From an uncultured Clostridia bacterium (GTDB lineage Bacteria > Bacillota > Clostridia > Oscillospirales > Ruminococcaceae): a DNA stretch of 24,403 nucleotides. The stretch spans positions 1 to 24,403 of the forward strand of contig CALBGD010000436.1 in assembly GCA_937893735.1 (NCBI GenBank), read 5' to 3'. Both the position numbers and the translations under genes were made by a program. Numbering within the stretch: position 1 is the first letter of the stretch; each line of letters starts with the position of its first letter. Under the pieces are notes generated by a model that was not told where the DNA came from, ran no database searches, and saw nothing but the letters and a program-made list of their open reading frames with translations. Of this stretch, positions 24,111 to 24,403 are shown in pieces.

Positions 24111-24253
24111 ATTATCCTCCTGTGTGTTTGCAGTATGTGCTGAGCCTTTGCTCGCTATGATTTTAATATTCAGGAAACTGCATATATCTGCAAAAGCGCT
24201 GTTCAGAGGAAAGATATATTGTTTTTTATTGTGCCGTTGGAGGATATTTGATC
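24111..24253. other. Divergent spacer between phage-like and glycosyltransferase genes
   Basis: 143 nt holding the ribosome binding sites of both flanking genes. A near-palindrome TGCATATATCTGCA lies at 24179-24192 and could be an operator. I see no convincing -35/-10 pair in either direction, although transcription of both genes should start here. Confidence 0.5.
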
Positions 24254-24403
24254 ATGGTAGTAATAAACGGAAAGTTCTTTTCACAAAAGGTCACAGGGGT
24301 TCAGAGATATGCCCGTGAAATATTAAAGGAGCTGGATAAGCTACTTACGCCGGATTCCGACTATGTTGTGCTGGTCGATAAATATGCTGTGGACATTCCG
24401 GCG
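24254..24403 (+). CDS. GT4 family glycosyltransferase, N-terminal part (cut by window edge)
   Basis: An open frame of 50 codons from the ATG at 24254 to the right edge, preceded by GGAGG about 10 nt upstream. The protein begins MVVINGKFFSQKVTGVQRYA and continues REILKEL. The TGVQRYAREI pattern is a common start of GT4 glycosyltransferases that build capsule and O-antigen chains. The donor domain lies outside the window. It shows that the polysaccharide locus continues beyond the phage-like gene. Confidence 0.75.
   Translation, partial: MVVINGKFFSQKVTGVQRYAREILKELDKLLTPDSDYVVLVDKYAVDIPA

Overview
The window is a large surface-polysaccharide biosynthesis locus, probably from a low-to-mid GC Firmicute of the Clostridia (Ruminococcus/Oscillospiraceae-like). 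This placement is an inference. It rests on strong AGGAGG-type ribosome binding sites, a TTG start, textbook TTGACA/TATAAT promoters, patchy GC content and a Firmicutes-type phage tail protein. No rRNA, tRNA or CRISPR was seen.

Layout. (1) On the minus strand, positions 1-4355, reading leftwards from a central promoter: an ArnC/GtrB-type glycosyltransferase (GT2), a DltA-like adenylate-forming ligase, an acyl carrier protein, a ketoacyl-ACP synthase III-like enzyme, and the start of a probable GNAT acyltransferase cut by the window edge. (2) Positions 4356-4786 are a divergent control region with two near-perfect sigma-A promoters, one in each direction. (3) On the plus strand, positions 4787-23116, is one long, tightly packed operon: wecE (dTDP-Fuc4N aminotransferase), two small ArnE/ArnF-like membrane proteins, rmlA, rmlB, manC, a GT4, wzm, wzt with a C-terminal carbohydrate-binding domain, a radical SAM/SPASM protein, a degenerate methyltransferase-like protein, a coiled-coil SAM methyltransferase, a double GT4, another GT4, a bitopic membrane protein and a GT-C-like membrane glycosyltransferase. 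It ends at a hairpin terminator. (4) Positions 23169-24110 on the minus strand hold a lone phage tail-fibre-like protein. (5) From 24254 to the edge is the start of another GT4 gene.

How the genes may work together (inference). ManC supplies GDP-mannose, and the cytoplasmic GT4 enzymes build a chain. The coiled-coil methyltransferase may cap the chain, and Wzm/Wzt would recognise and export it. RmlA, RmlB and WecE make dTDP-4-amino-4,6-dideoxygalactose; no rmlC or rmlD is present, so rhamnose is not the product here. The minus-strand ligase/ACP/KASIII/GNAT set looks suited to making an unusual acyl group and putting it on that amine. The GT2 would move the acylated sugar to undecaprenyl phosphate, the paired small membrane proteins would flip it, and the GT-C protein would transfer it to the exported polymer. 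The most unusual elements are this split acyl-amino-sugar decoration module, a radical SAM enzyme and a GT-C enzyme that seem to share an accessory beta-sandwich tail, and a methyltransferase-fold protein that has lost its key motifs.
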